Notes: generated by a model from the letters alone, not told the origin. A DNA stretch of 64,000 bases from Flavobacterium panacagri (GCF_030378165.1 NZ_CP119766.1:3038001-3102000), one strand, 5' to 3'. Positions 15,347 to 24,698 are shown, counted from the first letter of the stretch. Made by a program: numbers and translations.

Positions 15347-16039
15347 ATGAGGAAAATTGGACTTATCGGCGGCATCAGTTGGGTTTCGACATCAGATTAT
15401 TACACTTTAATTAATAAAGGAATAAATGAAAAACTCGGCGGATTGAATTTCTCCGAATGTCTGATTTACTCGTTTAATTATGCCGATATCAAAAAGAATA
15501 ACGACGCCAACGATTGGGATTCGACTTTTAATATGCTTTTCAAAGGCTGTGAATTTCTAAAATCGGGTGGGGCAGAAGCGATTGTTTTATGTGCAAATAC
15601 GATGCATTTAATAGCCGATAAACTGCAAGAAGCGATTGATCTTCCGGTTATTCATATTGCTGAAGAAACAGCCAAAGCGATTCAGAAAAAAGAAATTAGA
15701 AAAGTTGGATTGTTGGGAACAAAGTTTACCATGGAACTGGATTTCTTTAAAGATAAGCTTTTTCAAAAAGGAATTGAAACCATAATTCCAGTTTCTGAAG
15801 AAGATAAGGATTTTATTCACTGGACTATTTTTGAAGAATTAGGCAGAGGAATTGTAACCGAGGAAACAAAGAATCGTTATTTGGAAATTGCCAATAAATT
15901 AATTCAGAATGGTGCTGAAGGAATAATTTTGGGCTGTACAGAGATTCCTTTAATAATTAAAGAAGGAGATCTTAAGGTTCCTATTTTTGATACTACTTTG
16001 ATTCATACACAAGCAGCAATTAATTTTCAATTATCATAA
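15347..16039 (+). CDS. Aspartate/glutamate racemase-family protein
   Basis: A 230-residue enzyme of the YgeA-like amino-acid racemase family. RKIGLIGGISWVSTSDYY at the start; the two catalytic cysteines sit in VLCANTMHLIAD (about Cys84) and LGCTEIPLII (about Cys193), as in the cofactor-independent Asp/Glu racemases. Both cysteines are present, so it is likely active on an amino acid, though the substrate cannot be read. A strong terminator follows. Confidence 0.93.
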   Translation: MRKIGLIGGISWVSTSDYYTLINKGINEKLGGLNFSECLIYSFNYADIKKNNDANDWDSTFNMLFKGCEFLKSGGAEAIVLCANTMHLIADKLQEAIDLPVIHIAEETAKAIQKKEIRKVGLLGTKFTMELDFFKDKLFQKGIETIIPVSEEDKDFIHWTIFEELGRGIVTEETKNRYLEIANKLIQNGAEGIILGCTEIPLIIKEGDLKVPIFDTTLIHTQAAINFQLS

Positions 16040-16040
16040 A

Positions 16041-16082
16041 AAAAAGCTCAAATTCGAACTTGTTTGAATTTGAGCTTTTTTT
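16041..16082. terminator. Terminator between convergent genes
   Basis: Perfect 15-bp arms AAAAAGCTCAAATTC (16041-16055) and its complement (16066-16080), with A and T runs outside. It ends the racemase gene and, read from the other side, the DUF6048-type gene. Confidence 0.85.
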
Positions 16083-16119
16083 AATCTTAGTGTCTTAGAA
16101 TCTCAGCATCTTAAAAAAA

Positions 16120-16908
16120 CTATTTCTTTTTAGGAGCAGCTTTCTTTTCAGGAGCCATTATTTTTTTCTTGTAAATCGGAATGAAATAAGAAACGGTGTA
16201 ATTGAATCCTACTCCAAAACTTCCATCATAAGTTCTGTTGAATCCAGGGATATAAAGATTGTCAAATCCGCTTGGTTTTTTGTTTGTAGCCAAAAGTTTT
16301 AACTGTACGCCAAAACCAACAAATACATTATCGAAAACCTCAGCTTTTAATCCCATAACTACTTCCAGCCAACTAGCAGAAAGCCCACTGTATTTTTGGT
16401 TTACTTCTAATGAAGGCTGTTCGCCCCAATATGGATTGGGATTGTATATTTTATAACTGTTCAAATCTTGGCTGAAAGCACTAAAACCTCCACGTAAACC
16501 AATTGTGATTTGGTTTTCCATGTCAAGCCAGTTTTCATAAAAATTATAATCAAATCCAGCTTTTAGGTAACTTCCTGATGCAGAAGAATTTAATCGATCA
16601 TCATCTGTAGTTTTATTTTCATAACCTAATTCTGCTGCCAGATAATACTTTTTAGTTAGTCTCCAGTCTCCAACAAATTCCACCCCTTTATAATCTTTAT
16701 CATAAAAACCACGAGTAAGTTTATACAAGTCGACCCCAACACGAAGCCCATAGCGATCAGTTTTGATAACGCTGTCTTTTTTAATTTCTTGAATCTTAGG
16801 TTTTGCAGTTTCAGTTTTCGGTTTAGGAGCATTTGTTTCCTGAGCTTGCCCTAGAAACATTGATAGCAAAAAGCAAAAACTAAAAAACGATGTTAATGTG
16901 TGTTTCAT
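16120..16908 (-). CDS. DUF6048-like envelope protein
   Basis: About 262 residues from the ATG at 16908 (an upstream TTG at 16920 is less likely). It starts with a signal peptide (MKHTLTSFFSFCFLLSMFLGQAQ), then a Lys/Pro-rich linker (NAPKPKTETAKPKIQEIKK), then a beta-rich domain with alternating strands (LRVGVDLYKLTRGFY, YLAAELGYENKT, GSYLKAGFDYNFYENW) that looks like a small outer-membrane barrel. The C-terminus is Lys/Ala-rich (PEKKAAPKKK). It starts inside the end of the upstream gene (29-bp overlap). The family name is from memory; the function is unknown. Confidence 0.8.
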   Translation of the reverse strand: MKHTLTSFFSFCFLLSMFLGQAQETNAPKPKTETAKPKIQEIKKDSVIKTDRYGLRVGVDLYKLTRGFYDKDYKGVEFVGDWRLTKKYYLAAELGYENKTTDDDRLNSSASGSYLKAGFDYNFYENWLDMENQITIGLRGGFSAFSQDLNSYKIYNPNPYWGEQPSLEVNQKYSGLSASWLEVVMGLKAEVFDNVFVGFGVQLKLLATNKKPSGFDNLYIPGFNRTYDGSFGVGFNYTVSYFIPIYKKKIMAPEKKAAPKKK

Positions 16909-17404
16909 CTTCTGATACAATGTTTCTATTTAATACATTAATACTTAGCATCCAGTTAATGCCATCAGGATCAGTACGAACTACTGGAATCGCCTGATCC
17001 AAAGTAAAGTTCATTTTAAAACCACATGCTCGTGAAACATAAATGTTTTCACGAGTATATGTAAAAGTTAGAATATCCGTATTTCTACTTGTCGCCCCGG
17101 CGTTATAGGTAAACTCATAGGTAGTAGTATTAGCATCTGTTCTTAACGGAATTGAAATTTTACTTGTATTTACATAATACTGAGTACTATCCGTTGCACT
17201 TTCATTAAAAATGATTGGATTTGTCTCATCTTTTCCTTTTACTGTCATATTAACAACGGGAGCAGGAGTTGTAGGGTCAATATCTTTGTAGAATGTAATA
17301 ACCAATCTTGGAGTTGTTGGTGTATTAGCATCGCATATATCATCTTTCTCACAGCTGGATAAGCCGAAAGTAAAAATTAGTAAAATTGAAACGAGTTTTT
17401 TCAT
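16880..17404 (-). CDS. DUF6452-like lipoprotein
   Basis: A 174-residue predicted lipoprotein (MKKLVSILLIFTFGLSSCEKDD; lipobox LSSC, Cys18). The remainder is a polar beta-rich domain (PRLVITFYKDIDPTTPAPV; YEFTYNAGATSRNTDILTFTYTR) and ends in the overlap with the barrel gene. Located 8 bp after rlmD, same direction, so rlmD, this gene and the barrel gene form one transcript. A role in the envelope together with the barrel protein is inferred from the overlap. Confidence 0.82.
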   Translation of the reverse strand: MKKLVSILLIFTFGLSSCEKDDICDANTPTTPRLVITFYKDIDPTTPAPVVNMTVKGKDETNPIIFNESATDSTQYYVNTSKISIPLRTDANTTTYEFTYNAGATSRNTDILTFTYTRENIYVSRACGFKMNFTLDQAIPVVRTDPDGINWMLSINVLNRNIVSEDETHINIVF

Positions 17405-17412
17405 GTATATTT

Positions 17413-18825
17413 TTATCGAAGTTCTAAAAGTACAACATTTTCAACGTGATGTGTCTGCGGAAACATATCTACAGGTCGTACGCGCGTAACTTTGTATTTT
17501 TCATCCATTAAAGCCAAATCACGAGCCTGGGTCGCAGAATTGCAGCTTACATAAACGACTCTTTTTGGAGCAATTTTTAAGATTTGTTCTACTACATCTT
17601 TATGCATTCCGTCACGTGGAGGATCTGTAATGATAACATCAGGTTTGCCGTGCTGTGCAATAAAGGCTTCGTTGAAAACGACTTTCATGTCTCCAACAAA
17701 AAACTCACAATTGGTGATATTATTGCGTTCTGCGTTGGCTTTTGCATCAAGGATTGCCTCAGGAACACTTTCTACACCAATTACTTTTTTTGCCTTTTTA
17801 GAAACGAATTGTGCAATTGTACCCGTTCCAGTATATAAATCATAAACGGTTTCGTTTCCTGTAAGGTCAGCAAAATCTCTTGTGATTTTGTATAACTCGT
17901 ATGCCTGATCTGAATTGGTTTGGTAGAAAGATTTAGCATTAATGCTGAATTTTAGCCCTTCCATTTCTTCTAGAATGTAATTTCTTCCTTTGTACAGAAT
18001 AACATCCTGATCGTAAATGGTATCATTTGGTTTTCCGTTTACGACATATTGTAATGAAGTGATCTGTGGAAATTTCTCGTATAAATGATCCAAGATTAAT
18101 TCTCTATTTTCTTTGTCTTCTTCAAAAAATTGAATTAAAACCATGATTTCTCCTGTAGAAACGGTTCGAATCATTACGGTTCTCAACAATCCAGAATGCT
18201 CTCTAGGATTGAAAAATGCTAAATTATGCTCGTTTGCAAAAGTGCGTATTTCATTACGAATGGCATTTGAAGGATCTTCCTGTAAATGACATTTGTTAAT
18301 GTCAAGAATTTTGTCCCACATTTTTGGAATATGAAATCCTAAAGCATTTCTGTTACCTAAATCTTCTGTGCTTCCTATTTCTTTTTCAGTTAACCATCGG
18401 CTGTTAGAAAAAGAAAATTCCATTTTATTTCTATAGAAAAACTGTTTATCAGAACCCAAAATATCTTCGAATTCTGGAAGTTCAATTTTTCCTATTCTTT
18501 GTAAGTGATTTTTAACTTCATTTTGCTTAAATGCAAGCTGCTGGCTGTATTTCATATTCTGCCATTTGCATCCGCCGCATACTCCAAAATGCTCACAGAT
18601 TGGATCTACTCTGTAATCTGATAATTCGTGAAATTTTACGGCTTTACCTTCGTAATACGCCTTTCTTTTTTTGAATGTTTGTACGTCAACCACATCTCCA
18701 GGCACTACATTCGGAATAAATATTACTTTACCGTCAGGTGCTTTGGCTACTGAAACTCCTTTTGCACCAGCATCAAGAACTTGAATTTGATGAAAGACAA
18801 CTTTGTCTGTATTTTTTCTTCCCAT
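17413..18825 (-). CDS. rlmD: 23S rRNA (uracil-1939-C5) methyltransferase
   Basis: A 470-residue RumA/TrmA-type enzyme. N-terminal TRAM-like domain (about 5-65), an iron-sulfur cluster region (FGVCGGCKWQNMKY, near residues 81-94), the SAM motif DLYTGTGTIAQF (about 328-339), ITDPPRDGMHKDV, and the catalytic Cys in VYVSCNSATQARDLALM (about 425-441). It methylates U1939 or U747-type uridines of 23S rRNA; which one is not certain from sequence. First gene of a three-gene leftward operon. Confidence 0.95.
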   Translation of the reverse strand: MGRKNTDKVVFHQIQVLDAGAKGVSVAKAPDGKVIFIPNVVPGDVVDVQTFKKRKAYYEGKAVKFHELSDYRVDPICEHFGVCGGCKWQNMKYSQQLAFKQNEVKNHLQRIGKIELPEFEDILGSDKQFFYRNKMEFSFSNSRWLTEKEIGSTEDLGNRNALGFHIPKMWDKILDINKCHLQEDPSNAIRNEIRTFANEHNLAFFNPREHSGLLRTVMIRTVSTGEIMVLIQFFEEDKENRELILDHLYEKFPQITSLQYVVNGKPNDTIYDQDVILYKGRNYILEEMEGLKFSINAKSFYQTNSDQAYELYKITRDFADLTGNETVYDLYTGTGTIAQFVSKKAKKVIGVESVPEAILDAKANAERNNITNCEFFVGDMKVVFNEAFIAQHGKPDVIITDPPRDGMHKDVVEQILKIAPKRVVYVSCNSATQARDLALMDEKYKVTRVRPVDMFPQTHHVENVVLLELR

Positions 18826-18985
18826 AGCGCAAAAATAAGCCTTTGAAAACTTTTACAAATTTAATTTTACAAATTTTTTAGAAATTCATCAAAAAATTAG
18901 TTTAATCGAGGATAAAAGCTAATTTTGTTTTGTAAGAAACCCCACTAAAAATACAAGTTTAACCTACTATTATTGCCTCCTTTTT

Positions 18986-20035
18986 ATGAAGTTGTACCAC
19001 AAACTCTCGAAGATCAGCTTTCTTAAAAAAAGTTATGCTTTTAAGTTCCTTTTTGTTGCTTTTATAGGTATTCATATCCCTTTAATTGGAATTTTATTTT
19101 TTGTACTGTATTTTAAGCATAGTATTTCGCCTACTTCAATTCTGATCTTTTCGTTAATTATGACATTACTTGCTACGGCAATTACACTTTTGGTTTTAAA
19201 TAAATTAATTACGCCAATAAAAAAAGCTTCGAAAGCATTGGATGATTATAGAAGTTCAAGAAAGATGTCTGTTCTTCCGACAGAATATACCGATGAGGCT
19301 GGATTACTTTTGTGTAATATTCAGGAATCAATTTATGAAGCGGAGAGTTTTATAAATGAAAAACAAGATTTGGTTTATATGCTTTCGCATGATTTAAAAA
19401 ACTTTGCAGGAAATCCGCAAGGATTAGCCAGATTAATAATCAGTGAGAATCCTTCCGAATCTGTTGTAAACCTTGCTGAATTAATCTGCGAATCAACTGA
19501 TCTTCAGTTTCGATATATAGAAAATTTTATAAAACTGCTAAAAGAACAGGATGAAGTCGTTAAAGTAAATCCTGAAATAAAAACAGTTCTATTTCCTAAT
19601 ATTCTTCCGTTTATCAATGAACAGGTTGAACAGCGTTTATTTGACAAAAATATAAAGCTGAATTTAGTTTTGGAATGTGTTGAAGCTAAACTTAAAATTG
19701 ATGAAGGACTCCTGATTCAGGTTTTAGTTAATCTAATTAGTAACGCGGTTAAGTTTTCTTACTTTGACAGTGAAATTAAAGTCCGAATTTATTCTGAAGA
19801 CTCTAAATTAATTTTGACAGTAAAAGATAGCGGTATTGGTTTTGATAAACATCAAATAGAAGAATTATTTAAAAAATTCACTAAAATGAGCCGACTTGGA
19901 ACGGCAAATGAAAGTTCTACGGGAATTGGATTGTATTTATGCAAAAAAATAATAGAACGTAACAAAGGCCGATTGAGCGCATCCAGCGACGGAAAAAACA
20001 GGGGAGCTGAATTCAGAATTGAATTTGATATTTAA
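18986..20035 (+). CDS. Sensor histidine kinase (orphan)
   Basis: A 349-residue membrane kinase. Two membrane helices (FKFLFVAFIGIHIPLIGILFF and ISPTSILIFSLIMTLLATAI) leave almost no periplasmic loop; a short HAMP-like helix follows, then the phospho-acceptor box MLSHDLKNFAGNPQGLARL (His about 135), the N box LVNLISNAVKFS, DSGIGFD (G1) and STGIGLYLCKKI (G2). The acceptor Asp follows His directly as in HDLKN-type kinases. No response regulator is adjacent. A TAATTTTG box lies at 18920-18927, 60 nt before the start. Confidence 0.92.
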   Translation: MKLYHKLSKISFLKKSYAFKFLFVAFIGIHIPLIGILFFVLYFKHSISPTSILIFSLIMTLLATAITLLVLNKLITPIKKASKALDDYRSSRKMSVLPTEYTDEAGLLLCNIQESIYEAESFINEKQDLVYMLSHDLKNFAGNPQGLARLIISENPSESVVNLAELICESTDLQFRYIENFIKLLKEQDEVVKVNPEIKTVLFPNILPFINEQVEQRLFDKNIKLNLVLECVEAKLKIDEGLLIQVLVNLISNAVKFSYFDSEIKVRIYSEDSKLILTVKDSGIGFDKHQIEELFKKFTKMSRLGTANESSTGIGLYLCKKIIERNKGRLSASSDGKNRGAEFRIEFDI

Positions 20036-20043
20036 TAAATAAA

Positions 20044-20082
20044 GGTTACTAAGATTTTAGAATCCTAGTAACCTAAGTTTTT
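20044..20082. terminator. Bidirectional terminator
   Basis: Arms GGTTACTAAGATT (20044-20056) and AATCCTAGTAACC (20061-20073), with one mismatch, followed by a T run. It lies between the convergent kinase and small lipoprotein genes. Confidence 0.7.
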
Positions 20083-20086
20083 TTTA

Positions 20087-20485
20087 TTAATGTGTAATAT
20101 TGTTGTAAATTAAAGTCGGTTTTTCATTCACGCATTCGATACCTGTTGGAGGAGGCATCATAACGCAGTCAAGAGCATAATAAACTCCCCATTTTGCATC
20201 AAACTTTCCCTGAGCTTCCTTGTACTTATCAATTTTTTGCTGCAAAACAGAAACGTTTACAGTTTTATTATAGATAATGTATCCTGAACAAAGAGATGCG
20301 CCAAATTTCACAAACGTCCATTCCTCTGGATTGGTGCAGGATTTCGAGTTAATTTGAGAATAATCTATAATTTCCTGATACATTTTATCAAGTCTTGCTT
20401 GTTCTTCCTCTCTTGAGCTTTCATCTTTGCTGCAAGAAGTTATAATCAGAAAAATTGCAAATAACAAATAAGATAATTTCTTCAT
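20087..20485 (-). CDS. Small lipoprotein, 132 aa
   Basis: Starts MKKLSYLLFAIFLIITSCSKDE (lipobox ITSC, Cys18), then a helical Glu-rich region (SSREEEQARLDKMYQEIIDYS) and a domain with four cysteines (SKSCTNPEEW, GASLCSGY, YYALDCVM, GIECVNEK) that may form disulfides. The family is not recognised. A single gene ending at a convergent hairpin. Confidence 0.82.
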   Translation of the reverse strand: MKKLSYLLFAIFLIITSCSKDESSREEEQARLDKMYQEIIDYSQINSKSCTNPEEWTFVKFGASLCSGYIIYNKTVNVSVLQQKIDKYKEAQGKFDAKWGVYYALDCVMMPPPTGIECVNEKPTLIYNNITH

Positions 20486-20576
20486 GTTTTTATGGTTTAT
20501 TGGTTAGTATTTTTATAACTAGATTCAATAAACCATAAAAGGTTGCGTGTTTATGAGAGAAAAAACTTAAATAAAC

Positions 20577-21563
20577 TTACCAAAGCTGATGTACAGCAGG
20601 TTTTATAAGGTTATTGTAAATTTTATTCATTTCTGAAATCTGTTCTACAGTTAATTTAGGAGTATCATAAACCGATAAATTAGATAAAACATGATTTACT
20701 TTTGACGCACCTGGAATGATACAGCTGATTTCGTTAAAACTTAAAATCCACTGTAATGCTATTGGAGCAAGATTTTGAGCTTCTGGAAATAATGCTTTCA
20801 AAGCTTCAACTGCTTTTAATCCTAAATCATAATCAATTCCTGAAAATGTTTCGCCTTTATCAAAAGCTTCTCCGTTACGGTTAAAATTACGGTGGTCTTG
20901 AGGCTCAAAAGTTGTTTTCTCGCTGAATGTTCCTGTTAGAAGTCCGCTGGCTAATGGAACTCTGGCAATAACTCCAATATCTTTCTTTTTTGCTTCTGAA
21001 AAAAACAATTCAGAAGGACGCTGACGGAAAAGATTGAAAATAATCTGAACCGTTGTTACATTCGAATATTCGATTGCTTTTAAAGCTTCTTCTACTTTTT
21101 CAACGCTCACACCAAGATTAAGGATTTTTCCCTGTTCTTTTAATCGGTCAAAAAGTTCAAATATTTCAGGGCGATAATATACTTCTGTTGGCGGACAGTG
21201 CAGCTGAATTAAATCTAATGTTTCTAATCCAGTTCGTTTTAAACTGTCTTCCACAAATTTTTGAAGTACTTTTGGTGTATAGCCTTCATTTACATGTGGA
21301 TTGATTTGGCGTCCGCATTTTGTAGCCACAAAAATGCGTTCTGATCGGGATCGAACTACTCGTCCAACGGCAGTTTCGCTCAATCCATTTTCATAAACAT
21401 CAGCAGTATCGATAAAGTTTACACCATTATCTATGGCAGTATTCAAAAGTTCGTCAGCTGTTTTATTATCAAAACCCGATCCCCATTTTCCTCCAACCTG
21501 CCAAGTACCAAGTGAGATTTCAGAGATATTAAAGTTTGTTTTTCCTAGTTTTCTGTAGTTCAT
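20577..21563 (-). CDS. Aldo/keto reductase
   Basis: A 328-residue NADPH-dependent oxidoreductase with the (beta/alpha)8 fold. The catalytic tetrad is visible: Asp and Tyr in NFIDTADVYENGLSE (about residues 49-63), Lys in IFVATKCGR (about 83) and His in LIQLHCPP (about 120). The cofactor-binding motif IIPGASKVNHV is near the C-terminus (about 282). It resembles the YajO/Tas branch. Substrate unknown. Single gene; a word-built inverted repeat lies in its upstream region. Confidence 0.93.
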   Translation of the reverse strand: MNYRKLGKTNFNISEISLGTWQVGGKWGSGFDNKTADELLNTAIDNGVNFIDTADVYENGLSETAVGRVVRSRSERIFVATKCGRQINPHVNEGYTPKVLQKFVEDSLKRTGLETLDLIQLHCPPTEVYYRPEIFELFDRLKEQGKILNLGVSVEKVEEALKAIEYSNVTTVQIIFNLFRQRPSELFFSEAKKKDIGVIARVPLASGLLTGTFSEKTTFEPQDHRNFNRNGEAFDKGETFSGIDYDLGLKAVEALKALFPEAQNLAPIALQWILSFNEISCIIPGASKVNHVLSNLSVYDTPKLTVEQISEMNKIYNNLIKPAVHQLW

Positions 21564-21589
21564 TTTTTTTCTTTTTAGTTACAAAGAAT

Positions 21590-21676
21590 CAAAGAGACAA
21601 AGTGACAAAGATTTTTTGTTGAAAAGATTCAAAGTTTTTTAATCAGTTTAAAAACCTTTGTCACTTTGTCTCTTTG
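21590..21676. repeat. Long inverted repeat built from GACAAAG words
   Basis: Perfect 21-bp arms (21590-21610 and 21656-21676) made of the word family CAAAGAGACAAAGTGACAAAG, around a 45-nt loop. It lies between cysM and the aldo/keto reductase gene, both leftward, and so fits a terminator for cysM. The same words reappear at 62320-62450. Confidence 0.65.
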
Positions 21677-21690
21677 CAACTTTGAACCTT

Positions 21691-22578
21691 TTAGTCAAAT
21701 AAATCCGAAGACAAGTAGCGATCACCTCTATCACAGATAACGGCAACGACAACTCCAGATTCTAATTTTTCGGCAATTTTTAAGGCTACTGCAACAGAAC
21801 CTCCGCTGCTCATTCCTGCAAAAACGCCTTCTTCTAATGCTAATCTTTTGGTCATTTCTCGGGCTTCTTCTTCGCTTACATCAACAACCGTATCTACTTT
21901 AGAGGCATCAAAAATTTTCGGAAGATATTCTTGCGGCCATTTACGGATTCCAGGAATTTGAGAGCCATCGCTTGGCTGCGCACCAATGATTTGAACATTT
22001 GGATTTTTTTCCTTTAAATAAGTCGAAGTTCCTATGATGGTTCCTGTTGTTCCCATTGCAGATACGAAGTGAGTTACAGTTCCTTCAGTATCGTTCCATA
22101 TTTCTGGCCCAGTTGTTTTATAATGTGCTTTCCAGTTATCGTCATTAGCAAACTGATTTAGCATTAAATAACCACCTTGTTCGACTTTTTTATCTGCATA
22201 ATCACGTGAACCGATAATTCCTTCGCTTGCAGGTGTTAGAATTACGGTAGCGCCGTAAGCACGCATAGTTTGTGTACGTTCTTTTGTTGAATCTTCAGGT
22301 AAAACCAATTCGATTTCTATACCAAATAATTGCGCAATCATGGCAAGTGCAATTCCAGTATTACCGCTGGTTGCTTCAATTAATTTATCTCCTTTTTTGA
22401 TTTCGCCTCTTTCTAAGGCGGCGGCAATCATATTGTATGCAGCTCTGTCTTTTACGCTTCCTCCAGGATTGTTTCCTTCTAGTTTAAGTAAAAGTTTTAC
22501 ATTTTTATTTTGAACCAAATTGACAGTTTCCATCAAAGGAGTATTCCCAATTAGGTTTAATAATTTCTGTGGACTCAT
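21691..22578 (-). CDS. cysM: Cysteine synthase B (O-acetylserine sulfhydrylase)
   Basis: A 295-residue PLP enzyme that makes cysteine from O-acetylserine and sulfide (or thiosulfate). The PLP lysine is in GGSVKDRAAYNM (Lys42 or so), the substrate loop is TSGNTGIALAM (about 69-79), and GTTGTIIGTSTYL binds the PLP phosphate. The length is close to CysM (about 300) and shorter than typical CysK. The gene follows cysE with a 1-bp gap, so serine to cysteine is one operon. Confidence 0.93.
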   Translation of the reverse strand: MSPQKLLNLIGNTPLMETVNLVQNKNVKLLLKLEGNNPGGSVKDRAAYNMIAAALERGEIKKGDKLIEATSGNTGIALAMIAQLFGIEIELVLPEDSTKERTQTMRAYGATVILTPASEGIIGSRDYADKKVEQGGYLMLNQFANDDNWKAHYKTTGPEIWNDTEGTVTHFVSAMGTTGTIIGTSTYLKEKNPNVQIIGAQPSDGSQIPGIRKWPQEYLPKIFDASKVDTVVDVSEEEAREMTKRLALEEGVFAGMSSGGSVAVALKIAEKLESGVVVAVICDRGDRYLSSDLFD

Positions 22579-22579
22579 T

Positions 22580-23371
22580 TTATTTTTTTTCTTTTATTTT
22601 AACTTCAGTAGTAGTGGTATTTAATACAATAGAATCTTCAGGAATAGATTTAGTCACCCATGCATTTCCGCCTACAATACTATTTTTTCCAATTACAGTT
22701 TCGCCTCCTAAAATTGTAGCATTAGCATAAATGCAGACATTAGCCTCGACTGTTGGATGTCTTTTTGCATTTTTCATTTCTTTGCTTACGCTTAACGCAC
22801 CCAGCGTAACCCCTTGATAGATTTTTACATGTTTTTTAATCACAGTTGTTTCACCAATAACAATTCCTGTAGCATGATCAATAAAGAAAGGCGATGCAAT
22901 ATTAGCACCAGCATGAATATCAGTTCCTGTAATCCTATGTGCGTATTCGCTCATTAAACGGGAAAAAAGAAGTAAATCCAGATGATATAATTCGTGGCTT
23001 AATCTATAAATCGCAATGGCGTAGAAGCCAGGGTATCCTAAATAAACTTCATCGATACTGTTTGATGCAGGATCGTTTTCTAAAATATATGCAGCATCTT
23101 GATTCAATTTTTCTAAAACTCCTGGAAGTTTTTCAAGAAATCGATCCCAAATCGATTCGCATAGATTTTCAGGTTTCTTGCAAGCCAAAACAGCAATTTC
23201 CTTAAAACGAAATTCGAGTTCATCAATGCTGTCATCTAAGGCTGCATTAGAATCAAAAAGAGTATAAAAAAGTTTTTCTGTAAAGTCTTCGGTTTTGGTT
23301 TTAATGCCATAATTGATATGCGAATGACTTTTTAAAGCCCTTATATTTTGTATGATAGTGTCTTTTGTCAC
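22580..23371 (-). CDS. cysE: Serine O-acetyltransferase
   Basis: About 263 residues. A helical N-terminal region, then a left-handed beta-helix of hexapeptide repeats with the catalytic His region (ITGTDIHAGANIASPFFIDH, about 168-187; HATGIVIGETTVIKK), ending in GGNAWVTKSIPEDSIV. It transfers acetyl from acetyl-CoA to serine, the first step of cysteine synthesis. No ATG lies near the conserved start: the best start is GTG at 23371 (MTKDTIIQN); a longer GTG start at 23437 is possible. Co-transcribed with cysM. Confidence 0.88.
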   Translation of the reverse strand: MTKDTIIQNIRALKSHSHINYGIKTKTEDFTEKLFYTLFDSNAALDDSIDELEFRFKEIAVLACKKPENLCESIWDRFLEKLPGVLEKLNQDAAYILENDPASNSIDEVYLGYPGFYAIAIYRLSHELYHLDLLLFSRLMSEYAHRITGTDIHAGANIASPFFIDHATGIVIGETTVIKKHVKIYQGVTLGALSVSKEMKNAKRHPTVEANVCIYANATILGGETVIGKNSIVGGNAWVTKSIPEDSIVLNTTTTEVKIKEKK

Positions 23372-23561
23372 AATGGTAAAAATGAATGAATAATTTTGGA
23401 ACGTTAAAAGTAAGGCGTTTTTTGGAAATAAAGTCACGATTTAACTAAAGAAATTTTCTTCAGAAAGGCTCATTTGTGATAAAAAACGAATTAGAAACTG
23501 TTCTTTTTTATGCAATTCTTAAGAAGTTAATTGCGTAAATTAGCTTTCAAAACAAATTAAA

Positions 23562-24263
23562 ATGAAAAACAGCCAGACATTTAAAAGCGCCATTTCGGGA
23601 CTTTCTTTTGCTGATAGCGAGAAAGTTTATGGTAAATCGATTCATGACCCTATTTTGGGGTTAATTAAAAAAGAATTTCCAAGTTTTAATGATGATGATT
23701 GTATCGCCGTTAATGAATTAAATGTCTATCGTCAAAAATATATTTCAAATTATCTTTCAACAGAAATCGGGGCACTTTCGGCAATGGAGAAAAATGTTAT
23801 TTCTTCATTAAAAGAAGATAAGTCGATTGTCAGCATCGTTGAAGATGAAGAAGAAACCCGTAATTTAGGACAAAGGGTGGCAGATAAAGTAGCCGATTTT
23901 GGCGGCAGCTGGACTTTTATTATTTCTTTTGTTGTTTTTATTACCATTTGGATTGGTTCGAATGTTTATATTTTTTTAAATAAAGGTTTTGATCCATACC
24001 CGTTTATTCTTTTAAATTTAATTCTTTCCTGCGTTGCCGCTTTGCAGGCTCCGGTAATTATGATGAGCCAAAATCGTCAGGAAGAAAAAGACAGAAATCG
24101 AGCTAAAAAAGATTATATGATTAATCTAAAATCGGAATTAGAGATTAGAATGATTCATGATAAAATAGATCATTTAATTATGCATCAGCAGCAAGAATTA
24201 ATCGAAATTCAGAAAGTACAAATCGAAATGATGAATGATATTCTGGATCAGATTAAGAGATAA
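23562..24263 (+). CDS. DUF1003 membrane protein
   Basis: A 233-residue protein. A soluble N-terminal domain (about 1-100), then the DUF1003 core with LGQRVADKVADFGGSWTFI (about 106-124), two membrane helices (IISFVVFITIWIGSNVYIFL and FILLNLILSCVAALQAPVIM), and the conserved SQNRQEEKDR followed by a long coiled-coil tail (MIHDKIDHLIMHQQQELIEI). DUF1003 proteins are of unknown function. Single gene. Confidence 0.9.
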   Translation: MKNSQTFKSAISGLSFADSEKVYGKSIHDPILGLIKKEFPSFNDDDCIAVNELNVYRQKYISNYLSTEIGALSAMEKNVISSLKEDKSIVSIVEDEEETRNLGQRVADKVADFGGSWTFIISFVVFITIWIGSNVYIFLNKGFDPYPFILLNLILSCVAALQAPVIMMSQNRQEEKDRNRAKKDYMINLKSELEIRMIHDKIDHLIMHQQQELIEIQKVQIEMMNDILDQIKR

Positions 24264-24419
24264 ATGTTAATGAAAATTTCAATCTTTTTAAATTCCAAAT
24301 CCCAATATCAATCTCAAAAATGAATATCAATTTAAAATATTCTAAAAGAAGTCAAACAAATATGTAAAAAGAAGCAAATTTAAAAAAAAGGAGCGAAGCG
24401 ACCTTTAGAAAATCTAAAA

Positions 24420-24698
24420 TCAAAAGTGTTTGAAGTAATATCCTCCAAGCATAAAAATGAAGTTTAGAACTGCTATTCTCCAAATGATTTTTTTATAATT
24501 TCTTGACTTATCAAAAAAATGAAGAGCTGCAAAAGCAAAGAGTAAAAGACAGGAATATAGCGCTGGATACATTTTAAAAGCTGCTAAAAACTGCCCTTGA
24601 AAAAGTAAGAATAATGACCGCTGAAAACCACAGCCCAGACAATCAAAACCGAAGATGGTTTTGAAAAGGCAAGGGATCATATATTTCTCTAAAGTCAT
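24420..24698 (-). CDS. DUF2752 membrane protein
   Basis: A 92-residue protein from the ATG at 24698; an upstream TTG at 24737 is less likely. The DUF2752 signature is GFDCLGCGFQRSLFLLF (residues 17-33), with CxxCG and the following Arg. Two membrane helices follow (YPALYSCLLLFAFAALHFF; IIWRIAVLNFIFMLGGYYF). DUF2752 proteins are membrane proteins of unknown function, common near secretion or envelope genes in Bacteroidota. Single gene. Confidence 0.85.
   Translation of the reverse strand: MTLEKYMIPCLFKTIFGFDCLGCGFQRSLFLLFQGQFLAAFKMYPALYSCLLLFAFAALHFFDKSRNYKKIIWRIAVLNFIFMLGGYYFKHF

Noticed and set aside
23372-23437. Upstream extension of cysE
   Set aside because: The extension of 22 residues starts with another GTG, is hydrophobic and unlike the family; the GTG at 23371 gives the conserved start. 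Kept as an alternative only.
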